A DNA stretch of 64,000 bases from CAYYYG01 sp964490875. Lineage in GTDB: Bacteria; Patescibacteriota; Microgenomatia; UBA1406; GWC2-37-13. This document shows positions 52,251-60,310 of the stretch, piece after piece. The notes below the pieces were generated by a model that saw nothing but the letters and a program-made list of their open reading frames with translations, searched no databases and was not told the DNA's origin. Each line of letters begins with the position of its first letter. The first letter of the stretch is position 1. The translations under genes and the position numbers were made by a program. Where the stretch lies: the NCBI GenBank assembly GCA_964490875.1, contig CAZBEF010000008.1:15340-79339 (forward strand). The letters are read 5' to 3'.

Positions 52251-53573
52251 ATGTCAAACTCGGAAATTCAAAAAATACAAAATTCAAAAGAAGCAATTAA
52301 TGCCGCGGTTCCGCCTAGTTGCGGCGTCTATTTCTTTAAAAAAGAAAATGAAATATTGTATATCGGAAAATCGGTTAATCTGAAGGCCAGACTATTGTCG
52401 CATCTTGAAAATGCCCGCCTTGATAATAAAGAAGCAGCCATCATCAACAACTCGGATACAATCGAATACCTTATCGCGGAATCAGAATTCAAAGCATTGC
52501 TGCTTGAATCGAGCTTAATTCAAAAACATAAACCAAAATACAATGCGCGCTGGCGCGATGATAAAAGTTATCTTTATATAAAAATTACCGTAAAAGACGA
52601 ATATCCGAAAATTTTTGCTGTCCGCCGTGAGCATGATGAAAAATCAAAATACTTCGGACCATTTCCTTCCATGTACAGCATCGAGGAAATACTAAAAGAG
52701 ATCCGTAAAATTTTTCCATTCTGTACGCAGAAAGAGTTGACGAAACGCCCTTGCTTTTATTCAAAAATAAAGTTATGCAAACCATGCCCGAACGAAATTG
52801 AACAGACAATAGATCCAGCAGAAAAAGCCCGTCTCAAAAGGCTCTACAGAAATAATATTAGACAAATTGTTAAAATACTTGAAGGGAAAACAGATATCGT
52901 TTTAAAAGGTTTATATAAAGAATTAAAAACTTTGACACAGCAGGAACGGTATGAAGAAGCTCTCATTCTCCGGAATAAGATTTATCGTTTTGAACATTTG
53001 ATTCATGAACGAATTTTTTCATCATCAAATATTGCGCGTGAATATAATCAGTCCGGCGAGCGTACAGAAAATCTGATTAAAATATTGCGTCATTTCTTCC
53101 CCAATCTTCAGCAATTGCACAGAATGGAGTGTTATGATATCAGCAACCTTTCTCAGAAAGAAGCCACTGCTTCAATGGTTGTTTTTACCGACGGAATGGC
53201 CGACAAAAGCCAGTACCGCAAATTCAGAATTAAAAATAAAAAACTGCAGTCCGATTTCGACATGCTTGATGAAGTTATACGCAGAAGATTCAATAACGAT
53301 TGGGTTAAGCCGGATTTGCTGATTATCGACGGCGGAAGGCCGCAGGTGCGGAGGGTTGGACAAGTCCTTCGAGATTTGAATATTACGATTCCCATGATAG
53401 GCATCGCCAAACATCCGGACAGATTGGTCATTAATGTTGAAAATTTACCGATTGTACGGCCTCCCATACATAGTCTTGGGTTTGGTATGGTGCGCGCCAT
53501 CCGCGACGAATCGCACCGGTTTGCCAAAAAGTATCATTTACTATTGAGGAATAAGAAGTTGAATATGATATAA
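52251..53573 (+). CDS. uvrC: UvrABC excinuclease subunit C, C-terminally short
   Basis: This 440-residue protein has the GIY-YIG nuclease (~22-100, CGVYFFKKENEILYIGKSVNL), the cysteine region CFYSKIKLCKPCPNE, a UVR motif (~225-260, QERYEEALILRNKI) and the RNase H-like second nuclease domain (MECYDISNL, DFDMLDEVIRRRF, PDLLIIDGGRPQV). It stops shortly after AIRDESHRFA. The C-terminal tandem helix-hairpin-helix of ordinary ~600-residue UvrC is missing. Both nicking centres seem intact. The stop overlaps the secG promoter. Confidence 0.93.
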   Translation: MSNSEIQKIQNSKEAINAAVPPSCGVYFFKKENEILYIGKSVNLKARLLSHLENARLDNKEAAIINNSDTIEYLIAESEFKALLLESSLIQKHKPKYNARWRDDKSYLYIKITVKDEYPKIFAVRREHDEKSKYFGPFPSMYSIEEILKEIRKIFPFCTQKELTKRPCFYSKIKLCKPCPNEIEQTIDPAEKARLKRLYRNNIRQIVKILEGKTDIVLKGLYKELKTLTQQERYEEALILRNKIYRFEHLIHERIFSSSNIAREYNQSGERTENLIKILRHFFPNLQQLHRMECYDISNLSQKEATASMVVFTDGMADKSQYRKFRIKNKKLQSDFDMLDEVIRRRFNNDWVKPDLLIIDGGRPQVRRVGQVLRDLNITIPMIGIAKHPDRLVINVENLPIVRPPIHSLGFGMVRAIRDESHRFAKKYHLLLRNKKLNMI

Positions 53574-53574
53574 T
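53569..53574 (+). promoter_or_regulatory. -10 box of secG, leaderless type
   Basis: TATAAT overlaps the uvrC stop codon and ends 6 nt before the secG ATG. TTGAGG at 53544-53549 is a possible -35 with 19-nt spacing. Confidence 0.55.
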
Positions 53575-53580
53575 AACATC

Positions 53581-53799
53581 ATGAAAAATGCACTTTTGAT
53601 CGCGAATATCATAACATCGATACTTACCGTTATATTTATTCTCATTCAGGGGCGGGGAGCCGGTTTAGGAAGCGCTTGGGGCGGCGGCGGCGAAACCTTC
53701 CAAACACGACGCGGAATTGAAAAAGTTACATTGCAAATCACCGTCTTCCTGATTATTGTGTTCTTTACAATCTCCATCGTTAATTTTTTCATTAAATGA
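53581..53799 (+). CDS. secG: preprotein translocase subunit SecG
   Basis: This 72-residue protein has two membrane helices and the central SecG pattern GRGAGLGSAWGGGGETFQTRRGIEK. It assists SecYE-mediated export. It begins 7 nt after uvrC but has its own -10 box. The substrate-binding protein gene follows 3 nt after its stop. Confidence 0.92.
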   Translation: MKNALLIANIITSILTVIFILIQGRGAGLGSAWGGGGETFQTRRGIEKVTLQITVFLIIVFFTISIVNFFIK

Positions 53800-53802
53800 T
53801 TC

Positions 53803-55170
53803 ATGGCGTTGAGTAACAAGACACTCCGGTATTATTACTGGATAGCTATCGCATTTACCCAAAAAAATATAAAGCTGATTCTCTTGAGTTTTCTTCTGAG
53901 CATTGTTGGAATTATCAGCATTATTTCTGTTGCTCCTTACCTGATAAGCTATACAACCACTAAAAAAGAAACAATCGGCATTGTCGGATCGTATGATTAT
54001 ACTAATCTGCCCGATGAAGTGCTTTCAAAAGTTTCAAACGGCTTGGTATTCATAAATGAAAAAGGAGAAGTTGTACCCGTGCTTGTGGATTCGTGGGAAG
54101 TTACCGATAAAGGAAAGGAATACCGGTTTTATTTAAAGAAGAACTTATATTGGAATGACGGCTCGAAATTCACGGCGAAGGATATTACATATAAATTCAA
54201 GGATGTTGAATCTAAAATAATAAACGATTATGTTCTTGTTTTTAAGCTTAAAAACCCGCTGCCGATATTTCTTACGTATCTGACAACTCCTATCATAAAA
54301 TATCCGCTGAACGGCGTTGCCGGTTTGTATAAAGTTGATCGTGTTAAAACCAGATATGATAGTGTGACTGAAATTTATTTGACTCCAAATAAAGAAAACC
54401 TTTCGGCGTATGTCTACAAATTTTATCAGGATGAAGCAAAACTGGTGAATGCATACAAGCTGAGTGAAATTAACCAGATGACTATTACCAAAAAACCGAT
54501 AGCCGATATTTTTCAAACCTGGAAAAATACTAAAATTACTAAAAATGTTAACTATAGTCTGCTTCTTACGCTTTTTTTTAACATGAATCATCCGTATCTA
54601 AAGGAAGACAAAGATATCCGCCAGGCAATTGCAGCGGCGATTAATAGAACCAAACTTGCCGATATCGGCGAAGAAGCTTCGGGCCCGATTCCGCCGATTT
54701 CCTGGGCATTTAATCCGGATTTAAAACGTATCCAGGAAGACCAGGATCTGGCTAAAAAAATTCTCAAACGTTCTGCTGAGGCTACCGATTCGGCTGCACT
54801 TAATCTAAGCGCTTCATATGAAAATGCTGATTTAGCCGATGCAATAGCCGAAGATTTACGAAGCGCAGGATTGAATGTAAAAACCAACACAATATCGTAC
54901 GGCCAGACCGATTCTTTTGATATGCTGCTTGCATATTGGAAAGTTCCCATAGATCCGGATCAATATTATTTCTGGCATTCGCGACAAACTCAGGGAAATA
55001 TAACCAACTATAAGAACTTTAAAGTAGATAAATTATTAGAAGACGGCCGCACCACGACATCACTTTCTGAACGGAAGAAAATATATGCGCAGTTCCAGCG
55101 GGTAATAATCGACGATTTGCCAGGCTTTTTCATGTTTTATCCATATTCGTATACCATAAAGAGGATATAG
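53803..55170 (+). CDS. anchored family 5 extracellular solute-binding protein
   Basis: This 455-residue protein has an N-terminal membrane helix (~28-50) and then an OppA/DppA-like fold: GLVFINEKGEVVPVLVDSWEV, YWNDGSKFTAKDITYKF, DIRQAIAAAINRTKLADIG and a late FQRVIIDDLPGFFMFYPY. It is shorter than typical family 5 proteins (~530). It would bind a peptide or similar ligand outside the membrane. No ABC permease or ATPase lies beside it, so it may serve a distant transporter or another role. Confidence 0.85.
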   Translation: MALSNKTLRYYYWIAIAFTQKNIKLILLSFLLSIVGIISIISVAPYLISYTTTKKETIGIVGSYDYTNLPDEVLSKVSNGLVFINEKGEVVPVLVDSWEVTDKGKEYRFYLKKNLYWNDGSKFTAKDITYKFKDVESKIINDYVLVFKLKNPLPIFLTYLTTPIIKYPLNGVAGLYKVDRVKTRYDSVTEIYLTPNKENLSAYVYKFYQDEAKLVNAYKLSEINQMTITKKPIADIFQTWKNTKITKNVNYSLLLTLFFNMNHPYLKEDKDIRQAIAAAINRTKLADIGEEASGPIPPISWAFNPDLKRIQEDQDLAKKILKRSAEATDSAALNLSASYENADLADAIAEDLRSAGLNVKTNTISYGQTDSFDMLLAYWKVPIDPDQYYFWHSRQTQGNITNYKNFKVDKLLEDGRTTTSLSERKKIYAQFQRVIIDDLPGFFMFYPYSYTIKRI

Positions 55171-55204
55171 AACATTGGGTAATGGTTTGATATAATCTAG
55201 TTTA

Positions 55205-55233
55205 GTCCGCCTCCGCAGGAGGCTATGGCGGAC
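55205..55233 (+). promoter_or_regulatory. GC-rich hairpin upstream of tRNA-Leu(GAG)
   Basis: GTCCGCC (55205-55211) pairs with GGCGGAC (55227-55233), with an inner CTCC/GGAG. It ends 3 nt before the tRNA. TATAAT at 55191-55196 lies just upstream, so the hairpin may be part of the tRNA precursor's 5' leader. Confidence 0.5.
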
Positions 55234-55236
55234 AAT

Positions 55237-55319
55237 GCCGAGGTGGCGAAATTGGCAGACGCGCAGTCTTGAGGAGGCTGTGCCCAAAAGGCTTGGAGGT
55301 TCAAGTCCTCTCCTCGGCA
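55237..55319 (+). tRNA. tRNA-Leu(GAG)
   Basis: This 83-nt class II tRNA has acceptor GCCGAGG/CCTCGGC, anticodon stem CAGTC/GGCTG with loop TTGAGGA (anticodon GAG), a long variable arm (TGCCC...GGCTT) and T-loop TTCAAGT. CCA is not encoded. Confidence 0.95.
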
Positions 55320-55382
55320 CATATTACGAGACAGACTATGTAGATTCTACATTTACTTCTTGATATCATATTAAGTACTTGC

Positions 55383-57749
55383 ATGAATAAAAAGACAAAA
55401 TTCATCATCACCGGAATGCACTGTTCTTCATGCGCGGCTCTGATTGAACGTTCGCTTAAGAAAGTTCCTGGTGTTACCGACGCTCATGTCAATCTTGCTT
55501 CGGAAAAAGCATCGGTTACTCACGATTCTTCAGCTTCACAGAATGCGTTGATTGATGCGGTTGAACAGGCCGGTTATGGCGCAACAATATTTGAAATAAA
55601 TAATTCTGAAGCTGACACGAAACGCAAAGCGAAGGAAACAAGATCACAAAATATCAGATTTATTTTGAGCCTCGCACTCAGCCTGCCGATGATATATTTC
55701 ATGCTGTATGATTTCGTTTCCGGAGCTCCATTCCGCGTACAGCTTCTTCCGTATACGGCATTCATCTCTTTAATTCTGACTACGCCTATTCAATTTATAA
55801 TCGGGCGGGATTTCTATAAAGGTATGTGGTCGGCACTGCGGATGAAAACATTTAATATGGACAGTCTGATTGCCATAGGAACTTCGGTCGCATATTTTTA
55901 TAGTGTCGCCAATTATATTAACTACTATATAACAAAAGGATCGATATTTGGTCCGGCGGGAGAAAAGATTCCCGAAATGTATTTTGAAACGGCGGCATTC
56001 TTAATTACCTTTGTACTATTAGGAAAACTGCTTGAAGTAAAAGCTAAAGGCCGGACTTCGGATGCTATTAAAAAGCTCATGGGGCTTCAGGCTAAAACGG
56101 CGCGGGTTATCCGCAATGGAGCAGCATTGGATATAGCAATCGAGCAAGTTCTTAAAGGCGACATAGTTATGGTACGCCCCGGCGAAAAAGTTCCCGTCGA
56201 CGGTTTAATTGTAAAAGGATCTTCTGCTATAGACGAATCGATGATAACCGGAGAAAGTATTCCGGTAGAAAAAAATGCCAGCGACGGCGTTATTGGAGGA
56301 ACGATAAATAAAACCGGCAGTTTTGAATTTAAGGCAACTCGTGTTGGATCGGAAACCACTCTTTCTCAGATTATAAAACTTGTTGAAGAAGCACAAGGAT
56401 CTAAAGCTCCGATTCAGGCATTTGCAGATCGAATCTCTAGTTGGTTTGTTCCAGCTGTGATTGGTATTGCCGCTCTTACTTTTTTGATATGGTACTTTGT
56501 ACTCGGATCAACACTCTCATTTGCATTAATGGCCTTTACTGCAGTCATCGTTATTGCCTGTCCATGCGCACTGGGGTTGGCAACGCCAACTGCAATTATG
56601 GTTGGATCCGGCAAAGGTGCCGAGCATGGCATTCTTATCAAAGGAGGAGAGCCTCTTGAGGCAGCCAATAAAATTAATGCAATTGTGTTTGATAAAACAG
56701 GCACTCTCACAAAAGGCACACCAGCTGTAACTGATATTGAATCATATTTTACATCTGTCATCCTGAGCAACGCGAAGGATCCAGAGGATTCAATTCTAAC
56801 AATAGCTGCTTCATTAGAAAAACATTCAGAACACCCGCTTGCTGAAGCAATTTATAAAAAAGCAGAGGAAGAAAAGATGCCATTTTCAGAAGTAAAAAAC
56901 TTTAAAGCCATTCCAGGCCACGGTGTGCAAGGCGAAATTAACGGCGATGTGTATTATTTCGGCAATAGAAAACTGCTGACCGATGTCGTACATATTCCAG
57001 TTGAACGCATTAACCGGAAGATGCAGAAGCTGGAAGAACGGGGGAAAACGGTGATGATTCTGGCGACCAAAAAAGAAGTTCTCGGATTAATTGGCGTAGC
57101 CGATACAGTAAAAGAAACTTCAAAAGAAGCCATAGAAAAACTTCATAAGATGAATATTGAAACATACATGATCACCGGCGATAACGAGCGCACAGCACGA
57201 GCGATTGCTCAACAGGTTGGAATTACCAATGTTCTTGCCGAAGTTCTGCCCGAGGATAAAGCGAAACAGATTAAAATTCTTCAGGATCAGGGGAAGAAAG
57301 TAGCAATGGTCGGCGATGGAATAAACGATGCACCAGCATTGGCGCAAGCAGATCTTGGTATAGCGATGGGGTCGGGGACGGATGTGGCTATGGAAGCGGG
57401 CGGTATTGTAATCATAAAAAATGATTTGCGAGATGTGGTGAACGCAATAACATTATCACAGGAGACCATGAATAAGATTAAACAGAATTTATTTTTTGCA
57501 TTATTCTATAACGTGATCGGTATTCCTGTTGCCGCGCGGGCTTTGGCATTTGCCGGACTGGTTTTAAAACCGGAGCTTGCCGGATTAGCCATGGCGCTCA
57601 GCTCCATATCGGTTGTCAGCAATTCATTATTACTCCGAGGATATAGACCAGGTAAACGAAACTATGCTTCAATGATTGCTCCATTTGTGATGGCGATACT
57701 ATTTACATTAATTTTTATAGAATTTGCACGATTTAGTTCGGGCATGTAA
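55383..57749 (+). CDS. copA: copper-translocating P1B-type ATPase
   Basis: This 788-residue protein has one N-terminal heavy-metal-associated domain (GMHCSSCAALIERSL, CxxC near residue 14), eight membrane helices, the actuator TGES, the metal-site CPCALG (~395), the phosphorylation motif DKTGTLTKG (~438), the HP dipeptide (SEHPLAEA) and GDGINDAPAL. It exports monovalent copper. Residues ~460-470 (VILSNAKDPE) are a palindromic repeat read as protein between the P and N regions. A DUF305 gene follows 9 nt downstream, supporting a copper-handling unit. No CsoR/CopY regulator is seen. Confidence 0.94.
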   Translation: MNKKTKFIITGMHCSSCAALIERSLKKVPGVTDAHVNLASEKASVTHDSSASQNALIDAVEQAGYGATIFEINNSEADTKRKAKETRSQNIRFILSLALSLPMIYFMLYDFVSGAPFRVQLLPYTAFISLILTTPIQFIIGRDFYKGMWSALRMKTFNMDSLIAIGTSVAYFYSVANYINYYITKGSIFGPAGEKIPEMYFETAAFLITFVLLGKLLEVKAKGRTSDAIKKLMGLQAKTARVIRNGAALDIAIEQVLKGDIVMVRPGEKVPVDGLIVKGSSAIDESMITGESIPVEKNASDGVIGGTINKTGSFEFKATRVGSETTLSQIIKLVEEAQGSKAPIQAFADRISSWFVPAVIGIAALTFLIWYFVLGSTLSFALMAFTAVIVIACPCALGLATPTAIMVGSGKGAEHGILIKGGEPLEAANKINAIVFDKTGTLTKGTPAVTDIESYFTSVILSNAKDPEDSILTIAASLEKHSEHPLAEAIYKKAEEEKMPFSEVKNFKAIPGHGVQGEINGDVYYFGNRKLLTDVVHIPVERINRKMQKLEERGKTVMILATKKEVLGLIGVADTVKETSKEAIEKLHKMNIETYMITGDNERTARAIAQQVGITNVLAEVLPEDKAKQIKILQDQGKKVAMVGDGINDAPALAQADLGIAMGSGTDVAMEAGGIVIIKNDLRDVVNAITLSQETMNKIKQNLFFALFYNVIGIPVAARALAFAGLVLKPELAGLAMALSSISVVSNSLLLRGYRPGKRNYASMIAPFVMAILFTLIFIEFARFSSGM
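56757..56787. repeat. GTCATCCTGAG-type repeat inside copA
   Basis: GTCATCCTGAGCAACGCGAAG followed by GATCCAGAGG matches the left half of the intergenic palindromes and is translated as VILSNAKDPE without breaking the frame. Confidence 0.85.
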
Positions 57750-57758
57750 AGTTAATAT

Positions 57759-58394
57759 ATGAAAAAACAAAATATTTTAATAGCAGGTATGGGATTAGTT
57801 GTCGGTTTAGCAATTGGTGTCTTGGCAGCTTCTGTTATTTTTACAAATGATAAAAATCTTGCCACTTCAACCGTAAAGCAAGTTGAAATACTGCAGAATA
57901 ACATACTTGATCAGCATTTTATTGAGCAGATGATTCCTCATCATGAAGATGCGGTAACCATGGCAAATCTGGCACTGGAGAAAGCAAAAAAACCGGAAAT
58001 AAAAACCCTCGCAGCTAATATCATATAAGCACAGGAAGAAGAAATTAATAGTATGAGAAATTGGTACAAACAGTGGTTCGGACGTGAAATTCCGGTTGGG
58101 CAGGAGGTTATGCAGCAGCACGGAATGATGGGAATCTCGGATATGCATATGGGTATGATGGGGAATAATTCCGATATAAGCCGGCTTCAAACCGCCGCAG
58201 ATTTCGATAAGGCATTTATAGAACATATGATTCCTCATCACCAGATGGCGGTTATGATGGCCAGTATGCTGAAAGACGGTAGCACCAGGCCGGAGATGAA
58301 ACAGCTTGCCGATAATATTATTGTGGTTCAGACAAATGAAATAGATATAATGAGGGGTTGGTATAACGAATGGTATGATCAAAGCCTGAAATAA
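57759..58394 (+). pseudogene. two-domain DUF305 protein interrupted by one in-frame TAA
   Basis: Two halves are in the same frame. 57759-58028 encodes a signal/anchor helix and the first DUF305 motif (QMIPHHEDAVTMA); 58029-58394 encodes the second (HMIPHHQMAVMMA) with a Met/His-rich linker (HGMMGISDMHMGMMG). The frames meet at TAA 58026-58028, and AQEEEINSM continues the expected helix straight after it, where the second domain reads NIIVVQTNEIDIM. Intact, it would be a 211-residue exported metal-binding protein. DUF305 proteins (CopM-like) are linked to copper tolerance, fitting copA just upstream. It could be a real nonsense mutation, stop readthrough or an assembly error. Confidence 0.8.
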
Positions 58395-58472
58395 TTCTTT
58401 CTGTCTCAGATAATGTAATACATAAAAAATATATCTGTGATTATAATCATATTTTAGATTGCTAGTGCAGTC

Positions 58473-58478
58473 TATAAT
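58473..58478 (+). promoter_or_regulatory. -10 box, leaderless type
   Basis: TATAAT ends 6 nt before the ATG at 58485. Confidence 0.55.
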
Positions 58479-58484
58479 AAGTTG

Positions 58485-59396
58485 ATGTCACAAGCAGAAC
58501 TTCAACCAAATCATGAAAAACTTCCCGGCATAATAATTGCAACAGAGCCACTTGATAGATATAGGCCATTTCTGACAAATGCTCAACTATATGGTCCTTA
58601 TGCAGAAGCATATGTGCGCTGGCGGACTGTAGAATCAGGAGGAGCTAAATCATTAGAAGACACAACAGATACAGGTGAACCAACAGGTTGGGATGGGTAT
58701 TTAGCAGGATTTAAACCAGATGAACAAGCTGAAATTAAAAATAAACTTGGTATTCAGCTAGCAAAATCCGTTAGAGCCGCAGCCAAAATTGTAGGAATGA
58801 ATGCAGATGATATGTTCCATTCAATGAGTGCAGGTTTAATTATGCCTAATCAAGCAAGAGTATTGGATAGAGTTTTTGCTGGTGCCAAAAGACAGATGCA
58901 AATAGTTGGTAATAGTGGTGCAGATATATTAGGATATACAGAGTGGAGGTTGAAATATGAACAAGATTATTGGGCTCTCCAACTTAAATTAGAAAACGCT
59001 ACTAATCAAGCAGATAGAAAATTAGTTCAGGGACAAATATTTCAACTCGAAATGGATCTTTCAAGAAAACTTGCAAAAATTGAAGGTGGTCGACTTTTAG
59101 CATCAGCCAAATATAATCAAGTTCATGAAAGAGTTGCTAATGCAGTATCAGAAGCGATGCAGAGGCAATCAATGCAGATAGATGATCATCAAGATGTTTT
59201 ACGTTATCCATTGCCAAGCATAGTTAAAAAGCCAAGTATTATTAGAACATCCGGTAAAGAAGAAATTATGATATTAACAGGTATAACACCTATAGGCAGT
59301 CCACCAGTTCGAGAGAAAGTTGAAAGAATGAACTCGGATATACAAATTGGCGCAGTAGATTGGGATAGCAGACACAAATATATTATGGATTTATAA
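58485..59396 (+). CDS. uncharacterised helical protein
   Basis: This 303-residue soluble protein has no signal peptide. The N-terminal ~100 residues are mixed (YGPYAEAYVRWRTVE). The middle (~125-230) is strongly helical with coiled-coil character (YEQDYWALQLKLENATNQAD), and the C-terminus is beta-like. No family recognised. It is monocistronic with a leaderless-type -10 box; the in-frame TTG one codon upstream is not used. Codon use is AT-rich, like the other orphan genes of the window. It converges with the NUDIX gene, overlapping by 14 nt. Confidence 0.55.
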   Translation: MSQAELQPNHEKLPGIIIATEPLDRYRPFLTNAQLYGPYAEAYVRWRTVESGGAKSLEDTTDTGEPTGWDGYLAGFKPDEQAEIKNKLGIQLAKSVRAAAKIVGMNADDMFHSMSAGLIMPNQARVLDRVFAGAKRQMQIVGNSGADILGYTEWRLKYEQDYWALQLKLENATNQADRKLVQGQIFQLEMDLSRKLAKIEGGRLLASAKYNQVHERVANAVSEAMQRQSMQIDDHQDVLRYPLPSIVKKPSIIRTSGKEEIMILTGITPIGSPPVREKVERMNSDIQIGAVDWDSRHKYIMDL

Positions 59397-59805
59397 ATGC
59401 ACTAATTACTTCTATCACACCCGGCAGAGTCTCCAGTTTCGCAGCTTCATCTAAAGTAACCCATTTAAAATCACTCGATTCTTCATTTAGTTTTATCGGA
59501 GAATTGTCGACAGGTTCGCAAATATAGCAGAGAAAAAGCCCCTGCCACTGGCCTCTCATTTTTGTAAAGATAAACGAAAAAGGAGATAATATTTTTACTT
59601 TGATGCTTAACTCCTCCATAACTTCGCGGTGTAGCGCTTCTTCCGGATTTTCGCCCGGCTCCATACCGCCGCCCGGGATTTCCCATTGGCCTTTGAATTC
59701 GGGATAATCATGTTTATCAAGTTGCACGCGCTGTGTGAGAAGATATTTATTTTCTTTTCTTATTACGGCAATTACAACCGGCTGAATGAATTTGGGTTTA
59801 TTCAT
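59383..59805 (-). CDS. NUDIX hydrolase
   Basis: This 140-residue protein has a complete Nudix box starting GGGMEPGENPEEALHREVME (residues ~44-66), with the metal-binding REVMEE. QPVVIAVIRKENKYLLTQRV precedes it. The MutT-like size suggests hydrolysis of a nucleoside diphosphate derivative, possibly oxidised dNTPs. The ATG at 59805 is chosen because the longer frame would start inside tRNA-Arg; the start lies 27 nt after the tRNA's 3' end, so transcription from the tRNA cluster is likely. Confidence 0.92.
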   Translation of the reverse strand: MNKPKFIQPVVIAVIRKENKYLLTQRVQLDKHDYPEFKGQWEIPGGGMEPGENPEEALHREVMEELSIKVKILSPFSFIFTKMRGQWQGLFLCYICEPVDNSPIKLNEESSDFKWVTLDEAAKLETLPGVIEVISAFINP

Positions 59806-59832
59806 AGAATGAATAGAAATAGCTGAAGTAAG

Positions 59833-59906
59833 CGCGACCGGACCGAATTGAACGGTCAACCTACTCCTTAGAAGGGAGTTGCTCTATCCAATTGAGCTAC
59901 GGCCGC
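59833..59906 (-). tRNA. tRNA-Arg(UCU)
   Basis: This 74-nt cloverleaf has acceptor GCGGCCG/CGGTCGC, D-arm GCTC/GAGC, anticodon stem ACTCC/GGAGT with loop CTTCTAA (anticodon TCT), and T-arm GACCG-TTCAATT-CGGTC. CCA is not encoded. It is the last of three tRNAs on the minus strand. Confidence 0.95.
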
Positions 59907-59914
59907 TGACCGCG

Positions 59915-59990
59915 TGGAGCCTCCTGTCAGATTCGGACTGACGACCTTTGCTTTACAAAAGCACTGCTCTACCAGCTGAGCTAAGGAGGC
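59915..59990 (-). tRNA. tRNA-Thr(UGU) with unusual T-loop and encoded CCA
   Basis: Acceptor GCCTCCT/AGGAGGC, D-arm GCTC/GAGC, anticodon loop TTTGTAA (anticodon TGT) and T-stem GTCAG/CTGAC are all sound. The T-loop is TCCGAAT, with C at position 55 as in tRNA-Gly(CCC) of this window. CCA is encoded (59915-59917). The mature body is 59918-59990, 8 nt from tRNA-Arg. Confidence 0.94.
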
Positions 59991-60017
59991 ATAAAAAACT
60001 ATTATAACATCACAATG

Positions 60018-60103
60018 TGGTGCCGGGAGAGGGAGTCGAACCCTCACGATATTGCTATCACAAGATTTTAAGTCTTGCGTGTATGCCATTTCACCACCCC
60101 GGC
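60018..60103 (-). tRNA. tRNA-Leu(UAA), CCA encoded
   Basis: This class II tRNA has acceptor GCCGGGG/TCCCGGC, anticodon stem CAAGA/TCTTG with loop CTTAAAA (anticodon TAA), a long variable arm, and T-arm GAGGG-TTCGACT-CCCTC. CCA is encoded at 60018-60020. It is the first of the minus-strand tRNA cluster. Confidence 0.95.
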
Positions 60104-60121
60104 TTTGCCTCGACGAAGTTC

Positions 60122-60188
60122 CGATGCTTCAACAAATCTGCATCGTGAACGGAGTCGGGCTTTGGTTCGCTGAAGTCCCGACAGATTT
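60122..60188. other. foldable intergenic segment upstream of the tRNA cluster
   Basis: CGATGC/GCATCG (60122-60127/60140-60145), GTCGGGCTT/AAGTCCCGAC (60154-60162/60173-60182, one bulge) and AAATCTG/CAGATTT (60134-60140/60182-60188) are complementary; the first and third are mutually exclusive. It encodes no protein and resembles no RNA family I know. Confidence 0.4.
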
Positions 60189-60213
60189 CTAGACGAAAGC
60201 GACCTATTCGTAT

Positions 60214-60290
60214 GTCATTCTGAGCAATTAGCGAAGAATCCAGTGAAATGATTCCTGGATCCTTCGATCGTTATACTCCCTCAGGATGAC
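60214..60290. repeat. GTCATTCTGAG-type palindromic repeat
   Basis: Left end GTCATTCTGAGCAATTAGCGAAG, centre ATTCCTGGATCC, right end CCCTCAGGATGAC. It lies between the tRNA cluster and ruvB. Confidence 0.75.
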
Positions 60291-60310
60291 AAATAATTAT
60301 CTAGATTATA

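Noticed and set aside
53302..53322. Small antisense and shadow frames within uvrC, topA, dnaE and similar genes
   Set aside because: They overlap well-supported conserved genes, lack promoters or ribosome sites and have no coherent protein features.
59806..59859. N-terminal extension of the NUDIX hydrolase
   Set aside because: It would start inside tRNA-Arg(UCU); the ATG at 59805 gives a standard Nudix N-terminus.
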